64,000 nt of DNA from Gehongia tenuis. Its GTDB lineage: Bacteria > Bacillota > Clostridia > Christensenellales > NSJ-53. The DNA lies in assembly GCF_014384795.1 (NCBI RefSeq), contig NZ_JACRSR010000002.1, forward strand, positions 277,083-341,082, read 5' to 3'. Each line of letters starts with the position of its first letter. Positions within the stretch are counted from its first letter, which is position 1. Below the pieces are notes generated by a model. That model did not search any database. It was not told where the DNA came from and saw only the letters and a program-made list of their open reading frames with translations. Both the position numbers and the translations under genes were made by a program. Of the stretch, positions 35,061 through 43,931 are shown piece by piece.

Positions 35061-36158
35061 CTATTTTTTTGCCCTAAGGGGCAGCAGCACGGTAAACTCG
35101 GTCATGTCCTCGCCGCTTTCAGCGGAGATGCTGCCATGATGCAGCTCCACGATCTGCTTGGCAATGGCAAGCCCCAGTCCGGCTCCGCCGCTTCGCGTGG
35201 ACCGCGCCGAGTCCAGCCGATAGAACTTTTCAAAGATATGATCCAGCTTCTCCTCGGGTATGCGCGGGCCGTGGTTGCGAAAGCGGATGCGCACCTTCTC
35301 ATCCACTTGGCGGGCCAGGATCTCAATTTCGCTGTTTTCATATCCATAATTGATAGCGTTTCTGAGAATATTATCAAAAACCCGAGCCAGCTTGTCCCCG
35401 TCACCCTGAATGACAAGGTCCGAATGCACCTCCATCCGGCACATGAGGCCCTTGGCGGCAAACAGCGGATAAAACTCATCCGCCAGCTGCCGAAGCATGA
35501 GCGACAGATTGACCCGGCCCATCTCCAGCGTAATGTTCTGCAGATTGAAGCGGGTGATCTCAAAGAATTCGTTGGTCAAATCCTCCAGCCGTTCGGCCTT
35601 GTCCAGGCATATGGATAGATATTTGGCCCGCTGTTCCTCCGGCATTCCCTCCGCCTCATTGAGCAGGCTCAGATACCCGATCACCGAAGTGAGCGGCGTT
35701 TTAAGGTCGTGGGCCAGATAAACCACCAGATCGTTCTTTCGCTGTTCAGCCTCCTTCGCCAGCTGCTCATTGCGCAGGGTGTCATATTTAATGGTATTGA
35801 GCTGATTTTCAATCTCCTTAAAATCGTTGGGCAGCGTGATCAGTGATTCATCCTTTTGAAAGACCTTCTTGATGGATCCGATCAGCAGATTGAAATATTT
35901 CATTGTGCTGTTCAGCGTGAAATAGATGGCGACCACCACGAATAAAACCATCAACACAAGAACGGTCTCAAGCTTGTTTCTCACAAAGAACAGGTACAAG
36001 GACCGGTCCGCCAGGCTTACCATATTGGCCAGCACATCGTTCAACAGGGTATCCGCTAGATACAGCAGCACAAAAAGAATGAGCATGCCAAACAAAATCC
36101 AGAGAATGCATTTGCCAAACATCTTCCATTTAAATTTGCGCAGCATATTATTTTTCAA
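35061..36158 (-). CDS. VanS-like membrane sensor histidine kinase
   Basis: The 365-residue kinase has two membrane segments (about 14-36 and 62-84) around a short 25-residue outer loop, a linker, then HisKA with the His in VVYLAHDLKTPLTSVIGYLSLL near residue 150. The ATPase domain has N box ILRNAINYGYE and GGAGLGLAIAKQIVELHHG. The short outer loop suggests sensing in or near the membrane. It overlaps its regulator gene by 11 bases. No vanHAX genes are nearby. Confidence 0.9.
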   Translation of the reverse strand: MKNNMLRKFKWKMFGKCILWILFGMLILFVLLYLADTLLNDVLANMVSLADRSLYLFFVRNKLETVLVLMVLFVVVAIYFTLNSTMKYFNLLIGSIKKVFQKDESLITLPNDFKEIENQLNTIKYDTLRNEQLAKEAEQRKNDLVVYLAHDLKTPLTSVIGYLSLLNEAEGMPEEQRAKYLSICLDKAERLEDLTNEFFEITRFNLQNITLEMGRVNLSLMLRQLADEFYPLFAAKGLMCRMEVHSDLVIQGDGDKLARVFDNILRNAINYGYENSEIEILARQVDEKVRIRFRNHGPRIPEEKLDHIFEKFYRLDSARSTRSGGAGLGLAIAKQIVELHHGSISAESGEDMTEFTVLLPLRAKK

Positions 36159-36843
36159 TTTTATAACCCACTCCCCACACGGTCTTGATATACTTGGGCT
36201 TTCTGGGCGGCTCGTTCATTTTCTCCCGCAGTCTTCGGATATGCACCATCACCGTATTGTTGGACTCTAGATATTTTTCGCCCCAGACCTTTTCAAACAG
36301 TTCCTCCGAGGGAATCACCCGCCCCCGGTTCTCACAAAGCAGCCACAGGATGGAAAACTCCGTGGGCGTCAGCGCCAGCGCTTTGCCATTGAGCGTTGAG
36401 GTATGGGTGGCCCGGTTAATCATCAGCCCGGAAACCTCGATGCAATCCCCATTGTCCTGATTGCCCTGGTTGTAGCGCTTGTAGCGGCGCAGCTGAGCTT
36501 TGGCACGCGCAACCATCTCCAGCGGATTGAACGGTTTGGTAATGTAATCATCCGCGCCGAGTGCAAGCCCCTGAATTTTGTCCATATCCTCCACCTTGGC
36601 GGTGAGCATAATCACCGGAAAGTTATGGCTTTCACGAATCTTTCGGCAAAGCTCAAATCCGTCCAGGTCGGGCAGCATCACATCCAGCATTGCCAAATCC
36701 AAATGCATCGTTTCTATACACTGCCAGGCATCCAATCCATTATAAAATTTATGCACAACAAAACCCTCGTTTTGCAGATAAACCTCCACGAGATCCGCAA
36801 TTTCCTTCTCATCATCCACGACCAGAATATGTTCTTCCGCCAT
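36148..36843 (-). CDS. VanR-like OmpR-family response regulator
   Basis: The 231-residue regulator has a receiver with ILVVDDEKEIADLVEVYL and the phospho-acceptor in LAMLDVMLPDLDG. Its winged helix has LTPTEFSILWLLCEN, NNTVMVHIRRLREKMN and a KPKYIKTVWGVGYKIEK ending that closely resembles VanR. Such pairs often control cell-wall or resistance genes. The ATG at 36843 follows GGGGTGG. It leads a two-gene operon with the VanS-like kinase. Confidence 0.93.
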   Translation of the reverse strand: MAEEHILVVDDEKEIADLVEVYLQNEGFVVHKFYNGLDAWQCIETMHLDLAMLDVMLPDLDGFELCRKIRESHNFPVIMLTAKVEDMDKIQGLALGADDYITKPFNPLEMVARAKAQLRRYKRYNQGNQDNGDCIEVSGLMINRATHTSTLNGKALALTPTEFSILWLLCENRGRVIPSEELFEKVWGEKYLESNNTVMVHIRRLREKMNEPPRKPKYIKTVWGVGYKIEK

Positions 36844-36971
36844 GATTCCACCCCGCTTTCCTTTTTTCATTGTAGCATATTTTATAGGGAAAGCCCCATA
36901 AAAACGGCAATAATTCTATTTGGTCCAGGACGCCGAGGCCGGCGAAAACGAAAGACTGGAAGTATTCAAAA

Positions 36972-36998
36972 GGGTGAAAGCAATGCTTTCACCCTTTA
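36972..36998 (-). terminator. Probable terminator of the MATE exporter gene
   Basis: Perfect 10-base inverted repeat GGGTGAAAGC/GCTTTCACCC with a 3-base loop and TTTT on the minus strand, about 100 bases after the stop. Confidence 0.5.
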
Positions 36999-37091
36999 TT
37001 CGTAAAGTCCCTGGGCGGGGCATCCGGCGATCGCTTTGGACCACTGGAAAATGCCGGCCAGAATCCAGGCCGCAACACCGTCCCAGCGCCA

Positions 37092-38486
37092 TTACCCCAC
37101 CTGAAAGATTTCGCCGTCGTCCTCGTGCCGCACCACATTATGGATCCACTTCTTGGAAAGAAAGCGGCGGAATCCAATGATCATCTTCACCAGACCCTCC
37201 GTAAGGATCATTGCATAGACATACTGGATGGGCAATCCGAGGACAATGCCGCCCAGAATGGCCATGGGCACGCCCACCACCCAAACGGTGCCTGCATCCA
37301 ACACCAAGGAGTATTTCACGTCTCCGCCCGCCCGCAGAATACCCACTACGATGATGTTGTTGGAGGCCATCAGCCACATGCATCCCGCACTGATGCAGAT
37401 AAGGGTCTGAGCGGTGCGGGCGACCTCCGGCGATACGTTATAAAGGCTCACCGCAAGGCCGCTTAGGGCTATGATGAGAAAGCCCGTGAGCTGTGCCACC
37501 ACCACGCTGGCAGCATAAAGCCGCTTGGCATAGAGCTGCGCCGTATCCTCCTCGCCCATTCCAATAGCCTTGCCCACCATCACCGAACAGGCGCCCACAA
37601 GTCCCCGGGCCAATACCAAAGTCAACTGGTCCACAGTGTTGAAGATGCTGAAAGCAGCCACCGCCGTGGTGCCCATGTGCCCGTAGACGATGGAATAGAC
37701 CAATACGCCCATGGCCCACAGCGTCTCGTTGCAGATCACTGGCAGCGCAATACGGAAGAACCGTTTAACGAAGGCCCGGGATCCGGGAAGAAGCTCTCTC
37801 AATTTTGCCGCCGTAGCAAAGCGGAACTTGTAGCCAAGACACACCACCAACAGCATTTCCACACCCGTGGCCGTCACCGTGGCGATGGCCGCGCCCTGAA
37901 CCCCCAGTTTGGGCATCCCCAGCTTGCCCAGAATAAGGCCGTAGTTGAGAATGGTGTTGATGACGATGGCCGTAATTCCAGCCGCCATGGGCAGCTTCAC
38001 CTGTTCGGTGGACTTTTGCACCGTACCCACGATGAAGCTGATGGATTGGAAGATATAACAAAATCCCACAATGGATAGGTATTGGCCTGCAAGATCTATG
38101 GTCACCTGCTCATGAAGGAAGATGCCCATCACCTTCTGCGGCATAAGCACCACCACCGCCGCAAAGACGAGACTGACCGAAAAGGACACGGCCAGTGCAA
38201 GGCCCATCACCTTCCGAATACCCTTCATATCCCCCTTGCCCCAGTACTGGGCCACAAACACCGAGGTGCCGCCGCCAAGGCCGAAGAGAATCAACTGGAA
38301 CAAAAAGCTGATGCGGTTGGCCTGAGTGACCGCCGCAATCTCCGCTTCGCCCAGCTGGCCCACCATCACATTGTCCACAATATGCATGGATGCGGTCACC
38401 AGGCTTTGTATCACAATGGGAATGGCAATGCGAAAAACTGTTTGTGTAAAAGACGATTCCCACCGAAATAAGCTTCTGATATTCAT
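37092..38486 (-). CDS. MATE family efflux transporter
   Basis: This 464-residue protein has the 12-segment profile of MATE exporters in two related halves. The family segments IAIPIVIQSLVTASMHIVDNVMVGQLGEAEIAAV-type N-terminus and RIALPVICNETLWAMG in the second half are visible. It probably exports cationic drugs or metabolites against Na+ or H+. The ATG at 38486 lies 11 bases after GGGGAGG. It is monocistronic between the VanRS-like pair and the LysR gene. Confidence 0.92.
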   Translation of the reverse strand: MNIRSLFRWESSFTQTVFRIAIPIVIQSLVTASMHIVDNVMVGQLGEAEIAAVTQANRISFLFQLILFGLGGGTSVFVAQYWGKGDMKGIRKVMGLALAVSFSVSLVFAAVVVLMPQKVMGIFLHEQVTIDLAGQYLSIVGFCYIFQSISFIVGTVQKSTEQVKLPMAAGITAIVINTILNYGLILGKLGMPKLGVQGAAIATVTATGVEMLLVVCLGYKFRFATAAKLRELLPGSRAFVKRFFRIALPVICNETLWAMGVLVYSIVYGHMGTTAVAAFSIFNTVDQLTLVLARGLVGACSVMVGKAIGMGEEDTAQLYAKRLYAASVVVAQLTGFLIIALSGLAVSLYNVSPEVARTAQTLICISAGCMWLMASNNIIVVGILRAGGDVKYSLVLDAGTVWVVGVPMAILGGIVLGLPIQYVYAMILTEGLVKMIIGFRRFLSKKWIHNVVRHEDDGEIFQVG

Positions 38487-38612
38487 TACATAAATCGCCT
38501 CCCCACAATTTTTTGGTAAACAAAAAGAATGGCCGCCATGGGGGCATCCCATCCTTTCGTCCTAACACCATCTTAATCTATCCCCGGCCCAAAGGCAATA
38601 GGCGCCAGAAAA

Positions 38613-39485
38613 TTATTGTTTTCGGCATACCGCCATAAAATCCTTGAGGGGTTCGGTCAGATACTTGTTGCGGTGGTACACCAGCGAAAACTTCCGATGA
38701 AGCGGGCAGCCCTCTATGGGTATGCTGGCCAGTTTACCTTGGTGAATCTCCTCCTCCACCAACAAGGTCGAGATCACCGACAAGCCCTGGCCGCCCATCA
38801 CCGCCTTTTTGATGGCCTCTGAATTGTTGCACACCCATTTTTCCCGCAGCGTATATCCTTCCGCCGCCATCCGTTCCTCAAAGAGTTCCCGGGTGCCGCT
38901 GCCCTTCTCCCGCAGGATAAAGGGCTGGCCGTTCAGCTCAGCCAGCTGGACCTTCTTCCTCTTATAAAAAGGATGATCGGGTCCCGCAATGAGCACCAGC
39001 TGGTCGTTCACCACTGGCTCCACCTTGAGTTCTCCGCTTTTAATCCGGCCCTCCACCAAGGCCACATCCAGTTCGCTTTGCACAAGCTTTTCCTCAATCA
39101 CCCGGGTGTTATCCACCATCACTGCCGTCTCCGTTTCCGGGCGCAGCGCCTTCAGCCGCTCCAGCACCGGTCCGATCACGCAGGTGCCCACCGTCACCGT
39201 GGCGCCGACGCGAAGGAAGGGTACCTCCGCCCGATTCAGGGCCACGGCCTCCATCTCTTCAAAAAGGGAGACGATATGCCGCGCATATCCCAGCAGCTCT
39301 CTGCCCGCTTCCGTAATGAAAAGCTTCTTGGAAAACCGTTCAAACAGCCGGATCTGATAATACCGTTCAATATCGGCAATGGCTTGGCTCACCGACGGCT
39401 GGGTGATGAACAGCTTTTCCGCGGCTTGGCTCATGTTGCCGGTACCTGCAACCTCAATGAATATTTTCAAATGGCGTATCGTCAT
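38613..39485 (-). CDS. LysR family transcriptional regulator
   Basis: The 290-residue protein has an N-terminal winged HTH (residues 1-60: FIEVAGTGNMSQAAEKLFITQPSVSQAI) and a substrate-binding domain of the CysB/CysL type (LRVGATVTVGTCVIGPVLERL, EKGSGTRELFEERM). Regulators of this kind often govern sulfur, nitrogen or carbon assimilation. The ATG at 39485 follows GAGGAATATC. It is transcribed away from the siroheme-type reductase gene and likely controls it and the linked transporter. Confidence 0.92.
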   Translation of the reverse strand: MTIRHLKIFIEVAGTGNMSQAAEKLFITQPSVSQAIADIERYYQIRLFERFSKKLFITEAGRELLGYARHIVSLFEEMEAVALNRAEVPFLRVGATVTVGTCVIGPVLERLKALRPETETAVMVDNTRVIEEKLVQSELDVALVEGRIKSGELKVEPVVNDQLVLIAGPDHPFYKRKKVQLAELNGQPFILREKGSGTRELFEERMAAEGYTLREKWVCNNSEAIKKAVMGGQGLSVISTLLVEEEIHQGKLASIPIEGCPLHRKFSLVYHRNKYLTEPLKDFMAVCRKQ

Positions 39486-39501
39486 GATATTCCTCATTTC
39501 C

Positions 39502-39517
39502 ATAGGTTTTTACCTAT
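39502..39517. promoter_or_regulatory. Inverted repeat, candidate LysR operator
   Basis: ATAGGT-TTTT-ACCTAT is a perfect palindrome in the divergent intergenic region, 17 bases before the LysR start codon. Confidence 0.4.
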
Positions 39518-39539
39518 CTATTCGATAACATTTTAATAT

Positions 39540-39568
39540 TTTACTTTTATTTTTGCAAGAGGTATGCT
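39540..39568 (+). promoter_or_regulatory. Putative promoter of the siroheme reductase-importer operon
   Basis: TTTACT (39540-39545), 17 bases, TATGCT (39563-39568). Both hexamers are only moderately close to consensus, as is usual for an activated promoter. Confidence 0.4.
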
Positions 39569-39602
39569 TACACCTGTGAGCAAATAAAGGGGAGGTTTGA
39601 AC

Positions 39603-40514
39603 ATGAATATTACACCGGAGGAGCGTAAGCGTCTCAAGGGCCAGGGGATCCTGTCCAATCGGGATGAGGAGCACTTTTCCGCCCGCATCATCACGGAGAA
39701 CGGCGTGCTGAACGCCCGGCAGATGATCAATCTCGGGGAAGCCGCCGACAGGTATGGCAATGGCAACGTGGCTTTTACCGCCCGTATGACTCTGGAAATC
39801 CAGGGCATAACCTATGAAAATATAGAGAAGCTTCAGGACCACATTCAAAAAGAGGGCATGGTGACCGGCGGTACGGGCAACAAGGTCCGGCCGGTGGTGG
39901 CCTGCAAGGGCACCGTGTGCGTCTATGGACTATTGGACACCCAGGGCCTGGCCAAGGCCATCCACCACCGTTTCTATGAAGGCTACCGAAATGTTACCCT
40001 TCCCCACAAATTCAAGATCGCGGTGGGCGGCTGTCCCAACAACTGCGTCAAGCCCGACCTCAATGATCTTGGCATCATGGGTCAGCGGGTGCCGGCCTAT
40101 GAGAATCAGCTTTGCCGGGGCTGCAAGAAGTGCAATATCGAGGATACCTGCCCCATGGGCGCGGCGAAGATTGCAGACGGGATTCTCACCATCGACCCAA
40201 AGCTGTGCAACAACTGCGGCCTTTGCATTGGCAAATGTCATTTTAAAGCCATTCCCGGCGGAATGGCAGGCTGTAAGATCTATGTGGGCGGCCGCTGGGG
40301 CAAGAAAACCCGGCCCGGCAACCTGCTCAGCCGGGTATATACCCCGGAGGAAGCGCTGGATATGGTGGAAAAAGCGATCCTTTACTATAAGGAACAGGGC
40401 CAGCCCGGCGAGCGTTTCGGCGCTATGATCGACCGGCTGGGCATCGACGCCGTGGAAAAAGCGCTTGAAGGCGATGCTTTGCTCCAGCGCAAGACAGCCA
40501 TTCTTGAGGGTTAA
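39603..40514 (+). CDS. Small nitrite/sulfite reductase-like siroheme protein with ferredoxin domain
   Basis: The 303-residue protein begins with a ferredoxin-like reductase half-domain (residues 1-80). The siroheme/4Fe-4S ligands appear as ACKGTVC near residue 100 and GGCPNNCVKP near 140. Two 4Fe-4S motifs (CRGCKKCNIEDTCP, CNNCGLCIGKCHF) follow. The first pair has Cys spacing of four rather than the five usual in sulfite reductases. The ATG at 39603 follows GGGGAGG. Substrate (sulfite, nitrite or other) is not determinable. The next gene starts 2 bases after its stop. Confidence 0.87.
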   Translation: MNITPEERKRLKGQGILSNRDEEHFSARIITENGVLNARQMINLGEAADRYGNGNVAFTARMTLEIQGITYENIEKLQDHIQKEGMVTGGTGNKVRPVVACKGTVCVYGLLDTQGLAKAIHHRFYEGYRNVTLPHKFKIAVGGCPNNCVKPDLNDLGIMGQRVPAYENQLCRGCKKCNIEDTCPMGAAKIADGILTIDPKLCNNCGLCIGKCHFKAIPGGMAGCKIYVGGRWGKKTRPGNLLSRVYTPEEALDMVEKAILYYKEQGQPGERFGAMIDRLGIDAVEKALEGDALLQRKTAILEG

Positions 40515-40516
40515 TC

Positions 40517-41434
40517 ATGAAGAAATGGATTGCCTTTGCAATTGCTTTTCTGATGGCGGCCAGTGTATTGGCGGCCTGCACCCCCACTTTCGGCAGCGAC
40601 AGGAACCATACCTTCACCGATGATCTGGACCGGGAGGTTCGTCTCAACGGTATGCCAAAAAAGGTGGTGGCTCTCATGGGCTCCTACGCCGAAACCTGGC
40701 TTTTGGCCGGCGGCGCCTTGGCAGGAACCACCAGCGACGCTGTCGACGAACGAAAGCTGGACCTGGGGGAGGACGTTCAGATCGTGGGCACCGTAAAGGA
40801 ACCCAATCTCGAACAGGTTCTGGCCCTCAGCCCCGATTTCGTCATTCTCTCCGCCGATATCCAGGGACATGTGAAGGCCGGTGAGACGTTGGAGGCCGCA
40901 GGCATTCCCCACGCCTATTTCAAGGTGGAGCTCTTTTCCGACTACCTCAGCATGCTGCAAAGGCTCACGGGAATCACCGGCCGGGAGGACCTGTACGAAA
41001 GCAACGGTCTTGCCGTCCAGCGGCAAATCGATGAAGTATTGGCCGGCCGGCCCGATGAGCGTCCCACGGTGCTCTTCATCCGGGCTTTCTCCACCGGCGC
41101 TAAGGCTAAAGGCGATGATAATATGACCGGCGCCATGCTGAAGGACCTGGGCGCAGATAACATAGCCGCCCGCCACGCCTCCCTTCTGGAAGAAATCAGC
41201 ATGGAGGAAATCATCGCCGAGGATCCAGATTTCATCCTGGTAACCACCATGGGCGGCACGGAGGAAGCCCTTGCCGCTCTCAAGGAAAGCGTCCAGCAAA
41301 ATCCCGCCTGGAATGAGCTTTCCGCCGTAAAAAATGACCGCTATATTGTCCTGCCCAAGGACTTGTTTCACTACAAACCCAATGCCCGCTGGGGAGAAGC
41401 CTATGAAGAACTGGCCAAAATTCTCTATCCGTAA
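40517..41434 (+). CDS. ABC importer substrate-binding lipoprotein (FecB/BtuF-like)
   Basis: The 305-residue precursor has a lipoprotein signal with lipobox LAAC (Cys21) and a two-lobe helical-backbone binding fold typical of siderophore, heme and cobalamin binders (KVVALMGSYAETWLLAGG, LALSPDFVILSADIQG). It would deliver its ligand to the permease encoded next, whose start overlaps this gene by 32 bases. Adjacent to a siroheme protein, so a tetrapyrrole or iron compound is a reasonable guess. Confidence 0.88.
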   Translation: MKKWIAFAIAFLMAASVLAACTPTFGSDRNHTFTDDLDREVRLNGMPKKVVALMGSYAETWLLAGGALAGTTSDAVDERKLDLGEDVQIVGTVKEPNLEQVLALSPDFVILSADIQGHVKAGETLEAAGIPHAYFKVELFSDYLSMLQRLTGITGREDLYESNGLAVQRQIDEVLAGRPDERPTVLFIRAFSTGAKAKGDDNMTGAMLKDLGADNIAARHASLLEEISMEEIIAEDPDFILVTTMGGTEEALAALKESVQQNPAWNELSAVKNDRYIVLPKDLFHYKPNARWGEAYEELAKILYP

Positions 41435-42431
41435 AAAAATAAGAAGCCATCCCTATGGCGTCGTGGTTCTCATGGCCGCGGCGCTTTTGGTCATGGCTTG
41501 TCTCAGTATCCTGGTGGGATCGGTGTCCATCTCCCCGGGCGAGCTGTTCTCCGCGCTGGGAGCTTCCGGCGATCCGGCCCACACCAGCATTCTTTTGTAT
41601 GTGCGCATTCCCCGGACGGTAGCCGCTCTCATGGGCGGATCCGCTCTGGCTGTGTCCGGCGTCCTGCTGCAGGCGGTTCTACAAAACGCCCTTGCCTCCC
41701 CCAATATCATCGGCGTGAATGCGGGGGCCGGACTGGGCGCCCTGCTCGTATCCACCCTCTTCCCCGCGGCTCTGGGATTCGTGCCCGCCGCCGCCTTTGG
41801 CGGCGCCCTTCTCACCACTTTGATCATCTATACGGTAGCAAGACGCACGGGCATTTCCCGCATCACGCTGGTGCTGGCCGGCGTGGCCGTATCCAGCCTC
41901 CTTTCCGCAGGCATGGATGCACTTATCACCCTGTTTCCCGACAGTGCCGTCGGAGCAAATGCCTTTCTCATCGGCGGCTTTTCCGGCGTGAGCTGGAATC
42001 ATCTGTTCTTTGCCCTGCCCTATATTGCGGCGGGTCTTCTTCTCGCCCATCTGTTCCGTTATGAACTCAATGTGCTGGGTCTGGGCGAGGATACGGCCGC
42101 CTCCCTAGGGCTTCGAGTGGGCCGGTATCGATTCATGCTCATCGTTACCGCCGCCCTGCTCGCGGGCAGCGCCGTAAGCTTTGCTGGACTCCTCGGTTTT
42201 ATCGGGCTCATCGTGCCCCATGCCGCCCGGTTTCTGGTGGGACCGGACCACCGCCTTCTGGTGCCCGTGTCCGCCCTTCTCGGCGCCGTCTTCACCATGG
42301 GCTGTGACCTTCTCGCCCGGATACTCTTTGCGCCCTATGAGGTCCCTGTGGGCATCATTATGTCCTTTTTGGGCGCACCCTTTTTCATCTATCTCATTTT
42401 AAACCGAAAGAGGGGGCGTATTCATGATTGA
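41403..42431 (+). CDS. ABC importer permease, FecCD family
   Basis: This 342-residue protein has about ten membrane segments and FecCD hallmarks (RIPRTVAALMGGSALAVSGVLLQ, NPLASP-like NALASPNIIGVNAGAG, GLIVPHAARFLVGPDHR). The ATG at 41403 gives a 32-base overlap with the binding-protein gene; the upstream in-frame extension is not family-like. A single permease gene implies a homodimer. Overlaps the ATPase gene by 8 bases. Confidence 0.93.
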   Translation: MKNWPKFSIRKKIRSHPYGVVVLMAAALLVMACLSILVGSVSISPGELFSALGASGDPAHTSILLYVRIPRTVAALMGGSALAVSGVLLQAVLQNALASPNIIGVNAGAGLGALLVSTLFPAALGFVPAAAFGGALLTTLIIYTVARRTGISRITLVLAGVAVSSLLSAGMDALITLFPDSAVGANAFLIGGFSGVSWNHLFFALPYIAAGLLLAHLFRYELNVLGLGEDTAASLGLRVGRYRFMLIVTAALLAGSAVSFAGLLGFIGLIVPHAARFLVGPDHRLLVPVSALLGAVFTMGCDLLARILFAPYEVPVGIIMSFLGAPFFIYLILNRKRGRIHD

Positions 42432-43194
42432 ATTGAAAAAGATCTCGGCAGGCTATGACGGTGTAAAGCGCATTGAGCACATTGATTTATGTCTGGCCCC
42501 CGGTTCCTTCACCGCCATCATCGGTCCCAACGGCTGTGGCAAAACCACCCTGCTGAGAGTGATGGCCCGCCTGCTCCCTCCCTATGACGGAGAAATCAAA
42601 ATCGGCGGCAAACCTGCCGCCGAATACGAACCCAAGGCCTTTGCCAGACTGGTTTCCATCCTGCCTCAAAGCCGGGACATTCCTGACATCACCGTGGAGG
42701 GCCTGGCGGCCCATGGCCGTTTCCCCTATCTTGGCTTTCCCCGCCGGCTGGGTCCGCAGGACCGAGATGCGGTGGAACGGGCACTTGAAATCACCGGCGC
42801 CGCCGCCTACCGTTCCCGCTATCTTCGGCAGCTCTCCGGCGGCGAACGGCAAAAGGCCTACATTGCCATGATCGTGGCTCAGGATGCCGAAACCGTCCTT
42901 TTGGATGAGCCCACCACCCATCTTGACATTGGGCGGCGCTTTGAGGTGTTGGAACTGGCCCATCTCCTTCATCGGGCGGGCAAAACGGTGGTGCTTGTGC
43001 TCCATGACATTGCTGAGGCGCTTGAATGGTGCCCTGAGATCGTGGTCATGGAAAAAGGGCACATCCGCGCTCAGGGCTCGCCGGAAACCGTTTTTGACAG
43101 CGGAACTCTGGATCAGGTGTTTGGCGTACGGTCCCAAAGGATCGGGGGGCACTATTTCTTTCAGGCCTTGAGCTCTTCGTCCAAAAGCTCGTAA
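42424..43194 (+). CDS. ABC importer ATP-binding protein, FecE/BtuD-like
   Basis: The 256-residue ATPase shows Walker A GPNGCGKTT near residue 35, signature QLSGGERQKAYIAM near 140 and Walker B VLLDEPTTHLDI. It powers the FecCD-type permease. AGAGGGGGC precedes the ATG. The 3' end overlaps the convergent hydrolase gene by 34 bases, so no terminator lies between. Confidence 0.94.
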   Translation: MIELKKISAGYDGVKRIEHIDLCLAPGSFTAIIGPNGCGKTTLLRVMARLLPPYDGEIKIGGKPAAEYEPKAFARLVSILPQSRDIPDITVEGLAAHGRFPYLGFPRRLGPQDRDAVERALEITGAAAYRSRYLRQLSGGERQKAYIAMIVAQDAETVLLDEPTTHLDIGRRFEVLELAHLLHRAGKTVVLVLHDIAEALEWCPEIVVMEKGHIRAQGSPETVFDSGTLDQVFGVRSQRIGGHYFFQALSSSSKSS

Positions 43195-43931
43195 AAGATT
43201 TCTCTCGCGCTCCGCTCCAGCCAGGGCGTATGCCCGCACTTTGGCAAAATGAAGCTTCGGCAGGGAACGCCCATCTCCTTCAGAGGTTCCAGAACCCCTG
43301 CCGGGGGATGAGGGTCCTGGGCGCCATGGATCACGGTTACCGGGCAGCTGATTCCGGACAGGGCTTCCTTCAGTTTTCCCTGACGGCGCATGGCATCCGC
43401 TTCCGGCCACACCCGCCTGTACTGTTCGGCGTCCGGCTCCTTTGCCCTTTGGGGCAGCGGGTCCACGCTGTCCGCTCGATCTGCCAGCTCCCCCAGCTGT
43501 GCCATGGCTTTGGCGTTCCCTCGTTCCGCCTCGCCAAGCAGCCTCAAAAATGTCCGCCTCGCTTCCGGGCCCAGATTCGCCTTCCGCCGCTCCATGATCT
43601 CCGGCACATAACGGCTCTCCAAGGGTCCACTGTCCACCAGAATAAGCTTTTTCACCGCCTTGGGATGAGCGGCATTATGAAGCAGTGCCAGCCAGGCTCC
43701 CCAGGAATGGCCGATAACCACCGCAGGAAGTTCCCCATAAGCTGTCAGCTGCTCATGGAGCTCCTCCACCTGACCCATCACCGTTAACCGGCTCTGCCAG
43801 GGCTCCATTGCCCCCCACTTCGCCAGATGACGAGCCACGTCCTCCATCGAGCCCATCGCGCCGGGGCCGCCGTGAAGCACCGCCGCACCGTAGGGCTTTT
43901 TACCGTAGAGGCGCACCCTTCCCGTCAGCAA
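43161..43931 (-). CDS. Alpha/beta hydrolase
   Basis: This 256-residue protein has the nucleophile elbow VVIGHSWGAW (GxSxG with Ser), an oxyanion segment VLHGGPGAMGSM like prolyl aminopeptidases and related hydrolases, and the acid/His pair in VIHGAQDPHPP and CGHTPWLE. Substrate unknown. I place the start at TTG 43931, since GGAG lies 8 bases before it and it overlaps the map stop by 7 bases; an in-frame ATG at 43979 would overlap map by 55 bases. Confidence 0.85.
   Translation of the reverse strand: MLTGRVRLYGKKPYGAAVLHGGPGAMGSMEDVARHLAKWGAMEPWQSRLTVMGQVEELHEQLTAYGELPAVVIGHSWGAWLALLHNAAHPKAVKKLILVDSGPLESRYVPEIMERRKANLGPEARRTFLRLLGEAERGNAKAMAQLGELADRADSVDPLPQRAKEPDAEQYRRVWPEADAMRRQGKLKEALSGISCPVTVIHGAQDPHPPAGVLEPLKEMGVPCRSFILPKCGHTPWLERSAREIFYELLDEELKA

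Noticed and set aside
34826..35077. Short plus-strand open frame between the kinase and spo0A
   Set aside because: It runs through the kinase terminator, has no ribosome site and no family-like sequence.
35061..38486. Vancomycin resistance locus
   Set aside because: Only VanRS-like regulators are present; no vanH, vanA/B-type ligase or vanX is in the window.
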